This document shows positions 41,976-50,642 of a stretch of 54,205 nucleotides of DNA, one piece after another. Below the pieces are notes generated by a model. It was not told where the DNA came from. It saw nothing but the letters and a program-made list of their open reading frames with translations, and did not search any database. Position numbers and translations under genes: made by a program. Source of the stretch: Bacillota bacterium. Its GTDB lineage: Bacteria > Bacillota > SHA-98 > UBA4971. Where the stretch lies: the NCBI GenBank assembly GCA_024653485.1, contig JANLFY010000017.1, positions 1-54,205 on the forward strand, in the 5' to 3' direction. Within the stretch, counting starts at the first letter, position 1, and the number at the start of each line of letters is the position of its first letter.

Positions 41976-43252
41976 AAGACCCGCCTCCCCTCGCTCACCA
42001 CGAGCTGTCCGCGCTTTATCACCTTGTCAACGAAGTTCGTTCCAAGTTGGTACGGAAGCTTGAGATGAGTGTCCACGTCGGCGACGATGATGTCTGCGAA
42101 CTTCCCCACCTCGATGCTGCCCATCTCGTCGCTTCGCCCGAGAGCGTGCGCCGCGTTTATGGTGCACGCGCATATGACCTCCGCGGGATGGAGCCTCATG
42201 CCCAGGGCCGCCAGGTTCATCACGAATTGCATCGAGAGCGTGGGCGACGTGCCGGGGTTGAAGTCCGTGGCAAGCGCGACGTGGCACCCGGCGTCGATGA
42301 AAGCCCTCGCGTCGGCATACCTCCCGAGCATGAGCGTAAACGAGGTGGCCGGAAGCAGCGTGGCCACGACGCCTGCCTCCGCCATGCGGCGAATGCCTGA
42401 AAGCGACGCACAAAGGAGGTGGTCCGCGCTGGCCGCACCGACCTCAGAAGCTAGCTCAGCGCCTCCCATGGGCGCGATCTCATCCGCATGCAGCTTTGGA
42501 GCGAGCCCGGCCGCCTTGCCGGCCTCGAGCACGCGGCGGCTCTGTTCAACCGAGAAGACTCCTTCCTCGCAGAACACGTCGCAGAACTCCGCGAGCTTAT
42601 CGGACGCCACGCGAGGAATAATCTCCTCGATGACGCAAAGCACGTACCCATCGGGATCTCCGCGGTACTCCGGCGGCACGGCGTGCGCCCCGAGGAAGGT
42701 TGCGACGATGTCCATGGGGTGGCGCTCGGCGAGCTCCCTGGCAACGCGAAGGCATTTGAGCTCCTCGTCTAGGGACAGCCCGTACCCGCTCTTGACCTCC
42801 ACGGTAGTCGTGCCGTAGCAAAGCATGGCGTCCAGGCGTCTCATGGCAATGTCGACGAGTGCCGAGGCGGGAGCGGCGCGGGTCGCTCTCACCGTCGACA
42901 GTATGCCCCCGCCGGATGCCAGTATGTCCATGTAGGAGCGCCCCTCGGCTCTCTGGATGAACTCGTTCTCCCGAGAGCCCGCGAACACCAGGTGCGTGTG
43001 GGAATCGACGAGGCCGGGCAGAACCACCTTCCCGGAGGCGTCAACGACTCTAGCGTCGGAGGTCAAGTCCACCTTCGCCCTCACCTCAGAGGACGTGCCT
43101 ACCGCGACTATGCGATCGCCCATCGCGGCGACGCTGCCGCCCTCGATGACGCCGAGATCGCGCATGGCCTGACCGGTGCGAGGCCCGCCCGCGACGGTAA
43201 CTAGTTCGTTCGCGTTCTCCACGATGAGGTTGGCCCGGATTCTCACGTTCAT
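41972..43252 (-). CDS. hutI: Imidazolonepropionase
   Basis: About 426 residues from the ATG at 43252 (or the GTG six bases later, which is better spaced from GGGAGG). Amidohydrolase motifs: GLVDSHTHLVFAGSRENEF (metal His pair), CYGTTTVEVKSGYGL, KLHADEIAPMGGAELA, and ATDFNPGTSPT (metal Asp). It opens the imidazolone ring to formimidoylglutamate, which FtcD uses. The frame continues upstream to 43435 but without family similarity. Hut genes for histidase and urocanase are not in the window. Confidence 0.92.
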   Translation of the reverse strand: MNVRIRANLIVENANELVTVAGGPRTGQAMRDLGVIEGGSVAAMGDRIVAVGTSSEVRAKVDLTSDARVVDASGKVVLPGLVDSHTHLVFAGSRENEFIQRAEGRSYMDILASGGGILSTVRATRAAPASALVDIAMRRLDAMLCYGTTTVEVKSGYGLSLDEELKCLRVARELAERHPMDIVATFLGAHAVPPEYRGDPDGYVLCVIEEIIPRVASDKLAEFCDVFCEEGVFSVEQSRRVLEAGKAAGLAPKLHADEIAPMGGAELASEVGAASADHLLCASLSGIRRMAEAGVVATLLPATSFTLMLGRYADARAFIDAGCHVALATDFNPGTSPTLSMQFVMNLAALGMRLHPAEVICACTINAAHALGRSDEMGSIEVGKFADIIVADVDTHLKLPYQLGTNFVDKVIKRGQLVVSEGRRVL

Positions 43253-43349
43253 ATCCTCCCGCTCGTCTTCCGACCGGCGTCTTTGTCCCCGATCGAGTCC
43301 CGTTTCAGGTCGCATCCAGTGGTATCCGGCCGTATTCCGCTGCGGTGGC

Positions 43350-44249
43350 CTATTCCCACACGCGGGCCTCCAAGACCTGCTTGCGGCCGAAGCTCTCGAG
43401 GCGAAGGTAGTGCTCAGCGGCGGCGAGGAGAGCATCCAGCGGAACGAGGCCCACGATCTCGCTGCCGACTATTGGGACGCCGTATCGCTCGGCCTCGGAT
43501 CTCACCAGGTTGAACACTACGTGCATGGGGGTCTTCTTGAAGTTCGTGAGATTCATGGAGACCTGAGCCAGGTTGCGGTCCTCGAGTCTGATCCCGAGAG
43601 CCTTCACGTACATGAGCCCGCCGCTCGAAGCCCGGACTACGCGGGCTATTCTCTTCGCTATGGACACGTCCGGAGTGCCAAGGTTGATGTTGAAGGCGAT
43701 GAGGAACTCTCGCGCCCCGATGACCGTCGCCCCGGCGGTTGGGTGCATGACGGGGTCGCCGAAGTCCGGGCGCCTTTCGGGGAGGTGGATCTCTTTCTTC
43801 AAGCCCTCGTACTCGCCTCTTCTGATGTCCGCGAGGTTTCTTCGGTCGGGTCGGGTCGCGGCCTCTTCGTAGAGGTATACGGGGATGTGTAACTTCTCGG
43901 CTACCTCCGCGCCCAGCTCGCGCGCTAGGGCGACACAATCCGCCATGGTAACGCCGGAGACGGGCACGAACGGGACCACGTCGGTGGCGCCGATGCGAGG
44001 ATGCTCCCCCCGGTGCTCCTCCATGTTGATGAGCTCCGCGGCCTTGCCGATGGCTCGGAACGCCGCCTCCTTTACTAAGGCGGGCTCGCCGATGAACGTC
44101 AGCACCGACCTGTTATGGCTGGGATCTGACGAGAAATCGAGAAGCTGCACGCCCGGAACGCTCTCGACGGCCGCCGCGATCTCGCGAACGACCTCGGGCC
44201 TGCGTCCCTCGCTGAAATTCGGAACACATTCGACGATCTGCCTCGACAT
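43350..44249 (-). CDS. ftcD: Glutamate formimidoyltransferase
   Basis: About 299 residues from the ATG at 44249, which has GGGGAG nine bases upstream. Motifs: IVECVPNFSEGRRPEVV, SDPSHNRSVLTFIGEP, HRGEHPRIGATDVVPFVP, and GAREFLIAFNINLGTPD. It moves the formimidoyl group of formimidoylglutamate to tetrahydrofolate. The cyclodeaminase that completes the reaction is a separate gene two positions downstream instead of being fused as in animals. First gene of the ftcD-hutI-cyclodeaminase operon. Confidence 0.92.
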   Translation of the reverse strand: MSRQIVECVPNFSEGRRPEVVREIAAAVESVPGVQLLDFSSDPSHNRSVLTFIGEPALVKEAAFRAIGKAAELINMEEHRGEHPRIGATDVVPFVPVSGVTMADCVALARELGAEVAEKLHIPVYLYEEAATRPDRRNLADIRRGEYEGLKKEIHLPERRPDFGDPVMHPTAGATVIGAREFLIAFNINLGTPDVSIAKRIARVVRASSGGLMYVKALGIRLEDRNLAQVSMNLTNFKKTPMHVVFNLVRSEAERYGVPIVGSEIVGLVPLDALLAAAEHYLRLESFGRKQVLEARVWE

Positions 44250-44254
44250 GCCTT

Positions 44255-44449
44255 TCATCTCCCCCACAGGCCGCGTCGCACGTCCAGTCGCAAGCTGCTT
44301 CGCACGACCTTGGAAGGCTCGACATCCAAGTCGACATCCAGGTCCGCGGGACGAGCCTCCTCAACCGCCTCGTCGAGGCATCGTATAGCTCGTAGATCGC
44401 TTTGGATCTCTGCCTTCAGGACGCGGAGTTGCCTTGCATCAACAACCAT
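44255..44449 (-). pseudogene. Truncated HEPN-like toxin remnant
   Basis: 64 residues from the ATG at 44449, which overlaps the MNT gene by eleven bases and has AGGGAG upstream. The first 30 residues (VVDARQLRVLKAEIQSDLRA) look like the opening helix of a HEPN protein, the usual partner of an MNT antitoxin. The rest (ADLDVDLDVEPSKVV and a basic end) is low-complexity and lacks the RX4-6H ribonuclease motif. The frame runs almost into the ftcD start. I read it as a toxin gene that has lost most of its length. Confidence 0.4.
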
Positions 44450-44861
44450 GCGAGAGGTCCTCTCCCTCCTGAAAGACTCGGCGGCGGAGCTCGGGCGAAG
44501 CGTCTTCAAGCACAACCAGGTCGACGCCGAACGAGGTCAGCTTGGAAACCTCCGAGAAGACACGCCAGTATTCGGACCACGTAATGCCCTCTACTGCGAG
44601 GTCGATGTCGCTCAAGGGCGTAAAACCGTCTCCGCTGGCGAGTGACCCGAAAAGTATCACTCTGGCTGCGCCAGCTTCCGAAAGGCGCAGCGCGATCTTC
44701 TTCGCGTCCGCCTTGGCCGCGCGCTGCGCTTTCTCGCACTCCTTCGCCCAAAGCCGCGCCCTCCGCCTTATGCCGTCCACATAGGGCCCAACATCTACCG
44801 CAGACCCTTCCACCGCAGACCGCGTCTCTATCGGCGAGTCGGAGTCTCTCATATCACTCAC
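44439..44861 (-). CDS. MNT-domain nucleotidyltransferase antitoxin
   Basis: About 140 residues from the GTG at 44861 (ATG at 44852 is an alternative). After an N-terminal helical part, the minimal nucleotidyltransferase signature appears: VILFGSLASGDGFTPLSDID with the two Asp residues, then GVDLVVLEDASPELRRRV, a complete C-terminus. In intact modules the MNT protein AMPylates and silences a HEPN ribonuclease; here the partner is only a fragment. A strong promoter lies immediately upstream. Confidence 0.7.
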   Translation of the reverse strand: MSDMRDSDSPIETRSAVEGSAVDVGPYVDGIRRRARLWAKECEKAQRAAKADAKKIALRLSEAGAARVILFGSLASGDGFTPLSDIDLAVEGITWSEYWRVFSEVSKLTSFGVDLVVLEDASPELRRRVFQEGEDLSHGC

Positions 44862-44904
44862 CGCCTTGCCTTCCCCGTGTCGCCGTGCGCGCCCTTGTAA
44901 CCTG

Positions 44905-44933
44905 ATTCTACCAGACGAGTGAGGGACGGTCAA
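44905..44933 (-). promoter_or_regulatory. Promoter of the MNT gene, TTGACC-17-TAGAAT
   Basis: On the minus strand TTGACC (44928-44933) and TAGAAT (44905-44910) are 17 bases apart, with TGG before the -10 (extended -10). Transcription would begin near 44898, about 37 bases before the GTG start. Confidence 0.7.
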
Positions 44934-45002
44934 CGCTATCGCAGGGCCTGCCGGCCTCGCGGATCACCACAACACCGCATTCAGTGGACACTCGGAAACA
45001 GC

Positions 45003-45032
45003 TTGAAGGTGCCGCACGGATCGTGGTAGAAT
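45003..45032 (+). promoter_or_regulatory. Promoter of the ABC exporter operon, TTGAAG-18-TAGAAT
   Basis: TTGAAG (45003-45008) and TAGAAT (45027-45032, preceded by TGG) are 18 bases apart on the plus strand. It faces the ABC ATPase gene, leaving a leader of about 200 bases that contains GGACGTGGCGC direct repeats near 45062-45084. Confidence 0.6.
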
Positions 45033-45236
45033 CTGCCTAAAGCTAGACTCTGCCAGAACCGGACGTGGCGCGGACGTGGCGCGGCGCCGACCGGGTGCCG
45101 AACGCTCTGCACGACCGCTGGCCAGACCGACAGCGGGCCGCTCGTCCAACCCGCGCGATGGCGCGCGGCGCGAACACCCAGGGTGCGAACAGCGCGGTGC
45201 CGCACATATCAAGGGGGGGTAGAGGGAGGGGTGAAG

Positions 45237-46433
45237 GTGGAACGAGCGATCACCGTAAGGGATCTGACGAAAACCTTTGCTGTCCGGCAGAGGGAGGCAG
45301 GGCTGCGGGCGAGCGTACGCTCCATCCTCAAGCCCCAGGTGTCACAAGTCCGCGCCGTGCGGGGCATCTCGTTCGAAGTGAACCAGGGTGAAACGGTGGC
45401 CTTCATCGGCCCCAACGGGGCGGGGAAGTCTACCACCATAAAGATGCTTGCGGGAATACTCTTCCCGACATCCGGGCAGGCGAGTGTGCTCGGGTTCACG
45501 CCGTGGCGAGACCGGGAGCGACTGGCGTTCCTAATCGGCTCCGTCTTCGGCCAGAAGTCTCAGCTCTGGTATCATCTGCCCCCGCTTGACACCTTCGACC
45601 TCTTGGCCAGGATATACGAGCTCGACCGGAAGGAATACCTGGCCCGACGGGATCACCTCATCGAGACCTTTGAGATAGGGGAGTTTCAGCGCACTCCTGT
45701 ACGCAAGCTCTCCCTTGGCCAGCGGATGCGCTGTGAGTTGGCAGCGTCCTTGCTGCACAGACCGCAACTCGTGTTCCTGGACGAGCCCACAATCGGGCTG
45801 GATATCGTGGCGCGTCAGAGCATCCGGACGCTCATAAGGCAGGCTAACGAGGAGGAAGGGACGACGGTTTTCCTCACGTCCCACGATGTCGGAGACATCG
45901 AGGGTCTCTGCAAGCGCGTCATCGTCATAAACCATGGCGAGCTCATCCTCGATGAGAGCACGTCCTCACTCAAGCGGAGCTATCTCAAGAGCAAGGTGGT
46001 CGACCTGAGGCTCGCTTCACCGGTCGGCGAGGAGCACCTGCAGCTTCCGGGGGTGCAGATCCTGAAGGCGAAGGGGTATGGCCTGAAACTGGAAGTGAAT
46101 ACGAGAGAGCAGCGGATAGAAAACGTGGTCAGCCTCATCCTTCAGCGCTTCAACGTTGTGGACATCAACATATCGGACCCGCCGCTCGAGGACATCATCG
46201 CCGCTATATACCAAGAGACAGCCCCCAGCCCCGCCGCTGCGCCTGCCTCGGCTGAGACTCGGACTGCGAATGCGGCCTCTGCCACAGCCGGGAGCGACGG
46301 CCGATGCGACGGCGAAAGCGAAAGCCGTTGGAGCGGTGAAGCGCGGGACCGAGAGGCACCGCAAGCCCTGTCAGGCAAACGCGCCTTACCCGATGACACC
46401 GACGCTTCGAGCCGCGGAGGTGGCACCGCATGA
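45237..46433 (+). CDS. ABC-2 exporter ATP-binding protein (COG4586-like)
   Basis: About 398 residues. Walker A GPNGAGKSTTIK, signature LSLGQRMRCELA, Walker B QLVFLDEPTIGLD and the switch His in FLTSHDVGDIE are all present. The VFGQKSQLWYHLPPLDTF segment is typical of the COG4586 group, whose operons contain two ABC-2 permeases, as here. GTG at 45237 follows GGGAGG by seven bases; GTG at 45231 is less well placed. A 70-residue Ala/Ser/Asp-rich tail after AAIYQETAP is outside the family norm. It overlaps the permease start (ATGA). Confidence 0.9.
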   Translation: MERAITVRDLTKTFAVRQREAGLRASVRSILKPQVSQVRAVRGISFEVNQGETVAFIGPNGAGKSTTIKMLAGILFPTSGQASVLGFTPWRDRERLAFLIGSVFGQKSQLWYHLPPLDTFDLLARIYELDRKEYLARRDHLIETFEIGEFQRTPVRKLSLGQRMRCELAASLLHRPQLVFLDEPTIGLDIVARQSIRTLIRQANEEEGTTVFLTSHDVGDIEGLCKRVIVINHGELILDESTSSLKRSYLKSKVVDLRLASPVGEEHLQLPGVQILKAKGYGLKLEVNTREQRIENVVSLILQRFNVVDINISDPPLEDIIAAIYQETAPSPAAAPASAETRTANAASATAGSDGRCDGESESRWSGEARDREAPQALSGKRALPDDTDASSRGGGTA

Positions 46434-47407
46434 TCCGAATCATCCGACGGCGCGGATCCGCAGGGGCGCAGCGCTTACATCAGAAGTCTAATGGCTCGGG
46501 ACACGGCGCGTCTCGTGGCTCGGGGCGCGGCACATCTCGTGGCCCGGAATACGGCGCGTCTCGTGGTCCAGCGGACGATTGCGGCTGTGGTCGCAGGCAT
46601 CGACGCCACCACGCGTCTGCAAGCAAGTACCTGGCTGTGTTGGGGCTCTCGGTCGAGACCGCCGCGGCGTATTTCCCGGACACCGCTGTCCGGACCATCT
46701 TCATGGCGGTTGTGATCTTCGTGTTCGTTCACCTCTGGCACACGACGTACACGGTAACGGGCAGTACGGCCATAGCGGGGTTCTCCGTAGCACAGATGAT
46801 CTGGTATCTAGTCATCACGGAAAGCATCATCACCGGAAGGATTCGCTACTGGCGTAACATGGACGAGGAAGTCCGATCCGGACAGATCGCGTACTCCCTG
46901 AACAAGCCGGTGAACTATCTTACCTTTCACTACGCGACTTTCCTTGGGGAGTCAATAGTCAAGGTCGGAGCGAACCTTCTCGTTGGGAGCGTGGTGGCCA
47001 TTGTCATGGTGGGCCCGATAAGCGTGCCGCTGCGGGCAGCGCCGTTCGTGGCCGCGTCGATGCTGCTCGGCCTCACCGTGGATTACATGACGGCAGCGGC
47101 CATCGGCCTCTTGGCCTTCTGGGTGGAGGATACCGCCCCGTTCGGTCTCATATACAACTGCCTCGCGCTGATTCTGGGCGGGACCCTCCTGCCTCTCGAG
47201 CTCTTTCCGGCAACGCTGCGAAGGGTGGCCGCGGCGCTTCCCATGAATCAAGTGGTCTATGCTCCCGCCAGACTGCTTGCCGATTTCTCGAGCTCGCAGC
47301 CGTTCTCCATCCTGGCGCGACAGGTCGCCTGGGTCGCCGTGACCGGTTGCGTGCTGTCGTGCGTGTTCCACCTCGGAAGGAGGCGCCTGGATGTCAACGG
47401 AGGGTAG
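46430..47407 (+). CDS. ABC-2 permease subunit 1 with repeat-encoded N-terminus
   Basis: 325 residues. The first 65 residues are Gly/Ser/Arg-rich with repeated SRG units and are not seen in relatives; six membrane helices follow (for example TIFMAVVIFVFVHLWH, IAGFSVAQMIWYLVI, GGTLLPLELFPATLRRVAAA). It forms half of the export channel with the next gene, powered by the ATPase upstream. ATG at 46430 overlaps the ATPase stop and has GGAGG upstream. Substrate is unknown. Relatives usually begin near KYLAVLGLSVETA. Confidence 0.85.
   Translation: MIRIIRRRGSAGAQRLHQKSNGSGHGASRGSGRGTSRGPEYGASRGPADDCGCGRRHRRHHASASKYLAVLGLSVETAAAYFPDTAVRTIFMAVVIFVFVHLWHTTYTVTGSTAIAGFSVAQMIWYLVITESIITGRIRYWRNMDEEVRSGQIAYSLNKPVNYLTFHYATFLGESIVKVGANLLVGSVVAIVMVGPISVPLRAAPFVAASMLLGLTVDYMTAAAIGLLAFWVEDTAPFGLIYNCLALILGGTLLPLELFPATLRRVAAALPMNQVVYAPARLLADFSSSQPFSILARQVAWVAVTGCVLSCVFHLGRRRLDVNGG
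46495..46566. repeat. Three 24-bp tandem repeats in the permease N-terminus
   Basis: Three exact-length 24-base units (46495-46518, 46519-46542, 46543-46566) each end in TCTCGTGG and keep the reading frame, encoding repeated SRG-type octapeptides at the start of the first ABC-2 permease. A multiple-of-three unit inside a gene fits in-frame expansion by slippage or unequal recombination. Confidence 0.8.
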
Positions 47408-48311
47408 AGCGGGTAAAAGGGGCAATTGCGATGGAGATCTTGACCCTCGCCCTCGTCGCGTCGTCGGCACGGGACGCGTTACTAGAGGCACATCGGGAGC
47501 TGCGCGTGCATCTTCAAGGACAGGGCTCTTGGCGGACATGCGGCTAATAGCGGCCTATGCCCGACTCAACTTGCAGGCCGCCATGGAATACAGAGCCAGC
47601 TTTATCTCGCAGGTATTCGGCATGTTCTTGAACGACGGCATATGGCTTGCATTCTGGTGGCTGTACTTCACGAGGTTCCCGGTGCTTGGGTCATGGCAGC
47701 GCGAGGATGTGGTGGTGCTGTGGGCGGTTCTGGCCACGTCCTTCGGCGTGGCAACGGGGGTATTCGGAAACGCGCTTGGTCTTTCGGGGCTCATCCTTCG
47801 GGGCGACCTCGACTACTACCTCGTGCTCCCCAGGGATGCGCTCTTGCACGCCCTCGTGAGCCGCATGAGCACTTCAGCGTGGGGCGATATCGCCTTTGGC
47901 ACCCTGGTCTTCCTTGCTTTCGGGAACGCGACCCCGGTACGTCTCCTCCTCTATGTGCTGTCGGTGAGCCTCGTCGCCGTCTTTTTCGTGAGCTTCTTCG
48001 TGCTCGCGAACTCGCTTGCGTTCTTCATCGGCAGCTCTCAGGGGCTCTCGGAGCAGCTTCAGATGACGCTGGTTCACTTTTCGTCCTATCCGACCACGAT
48101 CTTCCAGGGCGCTACGAGGGTGATCCTCTTCACGCTGATCCCGGCCGGGTTCATCAGTTCGGTTCCGGTGAACGTCCTGCGCCGCTTCCATCCTGGCTTC
48201 TTCGCGGCCCTCGTCGCCGCTACCCTGGTTCTGGCTACGGCCGCGCGCGCCGTCTTTAGTCTGGGCCTACGACGCTACGAATCCGGGAACCTCATGACCG
48301 TTAGGATCTAA
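47391..48311 (+). CDS. ABC-2 permease subunit 2
   Basis: 306 residues. ATG at 47391 has a very good ribosome binding site (AAGGAGG, seven bases before) and overlaps the previous gene by 17 bases, so the 49-residue Arg/Gly-rich N-terminal extension is probably made; relatives begin near MRLIAAYARLNLQ (47538). Six membrane helices follow, with YYLVLPRDALLHALVSRMS and GSSQGLSEQLQMTLVHFSSY typical of the COG3694-type partner. It completes the exporter. Confidence 0.85.
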   Translation: MSTEGRAGKRGNCDGDLDPRPRRVVGTGRVTRGTSGAARASSRTGLLADMRLIAAYARLNLQAAMEYRASFISQVFGMFLNDGIWLAFWWLYFTRFPVLGSWQREDVVVLWAVLATSFGVATGVFGNALGLSGLILRGDLDYYLVLPRDALLHALVSRMSTSAWGDIAFGTLVFLAFGNATPVRLLLYVLSVSLVAVFFVSFFVLANSLAFFIGSSQGLSEQLQMTLVHFSSYPTTIFQGATRVILFTLIPAGFISSVPVNVLRRFHPGFFAALVAATLVLATAARAVFSLGLRRYESGNLMTVRI

Positions 48312-48881
48312 GGGAAGACCGGGAAGATCTGTTGTGGGACAGCTATGGCGACGGAGGCAGAGCGGGCGAACCTGAGCTGTTGGATGGCTTGCGTGGCTTG
48401 GTCCAACACCTACCTTGGTCCCGCACCTGGCGCCCCGCCTGCTGCGGTGAATCCGACGCCACTGCCGGCCCTCCGCGTTCTCGTGTCTCCTAGCCCCAGG
48501 AGGAATCAGAAGCGGCCTACCGAATAACCCTGTGACCGCAGAACAATGGAGAACAAGCACGTTCGGCTCGAGGCGCAGGGCGCTTAGGACGCCGACCCCG
48601 AGCACTCACGCTCAAGTGAGTTCCAGGACGTGCCCAGCTTCCGCAAGTCGGCAAATACAAGTCGGCAAACATGGACGAGATTCGCGGTCACGGCCATGTG
48701 CTCACCCCGGGGCGGTACATCAGCGGGAGGGTTGCGGGCAGCCGGCGGCGAGCTGCTCGAGGACAGGGTTCGGTGACTCCTGGCCCGCCTGCGCGAACAA
48801 GGCACGAATAGCGCATGGGCGAACGCTCGGCTGAGCTATCGCCCGTAAGCTCGCCCAGCTAGGGTATTCGAAGGAGGAGCC
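48312..48881. other. Spacer between exporter operon and defence island
   Basis: No gene is supported; short frames lack ribosome binding sites and family similarity. AAGGAGGAG just before 48882 is the ribosome binding site of the next gene. No terminator with a T-tract was seen after the exporter operon. Confidence 0.4.
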
Positions 48882-50576
48882 ATGACGCGTGAAGCCTTGC
48901 GCAATCCGATCGCGGGTGGCGAGACCCTTGACGCAGAGTTGAGGGGTGAGGAGAGGGCTCTGCTCTCAGACCGCGATTTGGTCGAGGCAGTGGTGTGCCT
49001 GGCCAAGCGCCCCAGCTCCGAGTCCGCCTGGTTGTTGATTGGCGTTGAAGACGACGGCCGCGTCACGGGTGCGCGCCCGCGCCACGAAACCGGGCGTACC
49101 GGCACTGCGCGGCTTACAGCCACGATCTCCAATCGCACCCGGCCGTCCCTAACGGTGCGCGTGCAACTTGTCCCGATGGACGGCAGGGAAGTGCTGGCCA
49201 TCGAGGTGCCGCCGAGCCGCGCCCGCGTCGGCACAACCGAAGGGCACTACCTGCGACGCGCCATCGGCGGCGATAGCCGCCCCGCGTGCGTTCCTCTGCA
49301 CTTTCATGAGATGCAAGCCCTCCAGGCTGATCGCGGACTTCTTGACTATACCACACTGGTCGTCCCTGCGGCCCGCTGGGAAGACCTCGACCCCCTGGAA
49401 TTCGAGCGGTTCCGGCGCAGCATCCGCGAAAGGCGGGGCCGCAGCGACGAGACCTTGCTCGATCTACCAGACCTTGAACTGGCGAAAGCCCTCGGTGCCG
49501 TGGAGGCCAACGGCAATGTCAACGCCGTACGGGTGCTCGGGCTGCTGCTGTTCGGCAAGGAGGAGTCGCTCCGCCGCCTGCTACCCGCCCATGAAGTAGC
49601 CTTCCAAGTGTTGCCCGGTCAAGCGGTGGAAGTCAACGACTTCTTCCGCTGGCCGCTGTTGCGCGTGATTGAGGAGATCGAGGCGCGCTTTCGCGTCCGC
49701 AACCGCGAAGGGGAACAGCTCGCGGGATTGCTTCGCATAGGCGTGCCCGACTACCCGCCCGCCGCCTTCCGCGAGGGCTTGGCCAACGCCCTCATCCATC
49801 GCGATTACACCCGGCTAGGCGCGGTGTATGTCCAGTGGCACGATGACCGCATCGAGATATCCAATCCCGGCGGTTTCCCGGAAGGCGTGCGCCTCGACAA
49901 CCTGCTGGCCACGGCTCCGCGCCCACGCAACCCCTTACTGGCCGACGCTTTCAAGCGCGCGGGAGTCGTTGAGCGCACCGCCCGCGGGATCGACACTATC
50001 TTCTACGAGCAATTGCGCAACGGCCGCCCCGCGCCTTCCTACGCGCGCAGCGACGCGACGCGTGTTGTGCTGGTATTGCCCGGCGGCGAGGCCAACCTCG
50101 ACTTCGTGCGCTTGCTTGTCGAGGAGGGGCAGGCCGGGCGAGACCTGCGCTTGGACGAACTGCTCGTGTTGAACGCATTGTGGCAAGAGCGCGCCCTTAC
50201 GACGGAGGAGGCCGCTCGGCTGATTCAGAAGCCCGAAGCCGATGCCAGGGGCGTGTTGAACCGCCTCGTGGAGGCTGGATTAGTCGAGGCGCGGGGCGAG
50301 AGAAAAGGGCGTGCCTGGCACCTTTCCGTCTCTACCTACCGGCGGCTCGGCGCAAAGGCCGCTTACGTGCGCCAGCGCGGCTTCCAACCCCTGCAGCAGG
50401 AGCAGGTGGTGATGCAATATGTGGCGAAGCACGGCCGCATCACTCGCAAGGAGGCGGCGGAGCTGTGCCGGTTGTCGCCGGATCAAGCCTATCGGCTACT
50501 CACGCGGCTCACCGAGGAAGGCAAGCTCGCACGACATGGAACCAAGAAAGGGGCCTGGTATGAGCGTCGCGTGTAG
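48882..50576 (+). CDS. AlbA_2 (Schlafen-like) DNA/RNA-binding protein with GHKL-like domain
   Basis: 564 residues. An N-terminal AlbA_2 domain (about residues 15-145, with AWLLIGVEDDGRVTGARP) is followed by an HATPase_c_4-type region (FREGLANALIHRDYTRLG, then DDRIEISNPGGFPEGV at about 290-335) and C-terminal winged-helix segments (LTTEEAARLIQKPEADARGV; ITRKEAAELCRLSPDQAYRL). The layout is that of RecG-like or Schlafen-like proteins often found beside type I restriction genes. Role is unknown; it may sense nucleic acid. ATG is preceded by GAAGGAGGAG. Confidence 0.8.
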   Translation: MTREALRNPIAGGETLDAELRGEERALLSDRDLVEAVVCLAKRPSSESAWLLIGVEDDGRVTGARPRHETGRTGTARLTATISNRTRPSLTVRVQLVPMDGREVLAIEVPPSRARVGTTEGHYLRRAIGGDSRPACVPLHFHEMQALQADRGLLDYTTLVVPAARWEDLDPLEFERFRRSIRERRGRSDETLLDLPDLELAKALGAVEANGNVNAVRVLGLLLFGKEESLRRLLPAHEVAFQVLPGQAVEVNDFFRWPLLRVIEEIEARFRVRNREGEQLAGLLRIGVPDYPPAAFREGLANALIHRDYTRLGAVYVQWHDDRIEISNPGGFPEGVRLDNLLATAPRPRNPLLADAFKRAGVVERTARGIDTIFYEQLRNGRPAPSYARSDATRVVLVLPGGEANLDFVRLLVEEGQAGRDLRLDELLVLNALWQERALTTEEAARLIQKPEADARGVLNRLVEAGLVEARGERKGRAWHLSVSTYRRLGAKAAYVRQRGFQPLQQEQVVMQYVAKHGRITRKEAAELCRLSPDQAYRLLTRLTEEGKLARHGTKKGAWYERRV

Positions 50577-50642
50577 AATAAACGCGTACTGTCATTGTAT
50601 TACCGCGCGCGCAAATACAGCCGCGATGCTCCTGCGGCGGGT

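Noticed and set aside
48345-48527. 60-residue frame after the exporter operon
   Set aside because: No ribosome binding site and only Pro/Ala/Arg-rich sequence; the spacer probably has no gene.
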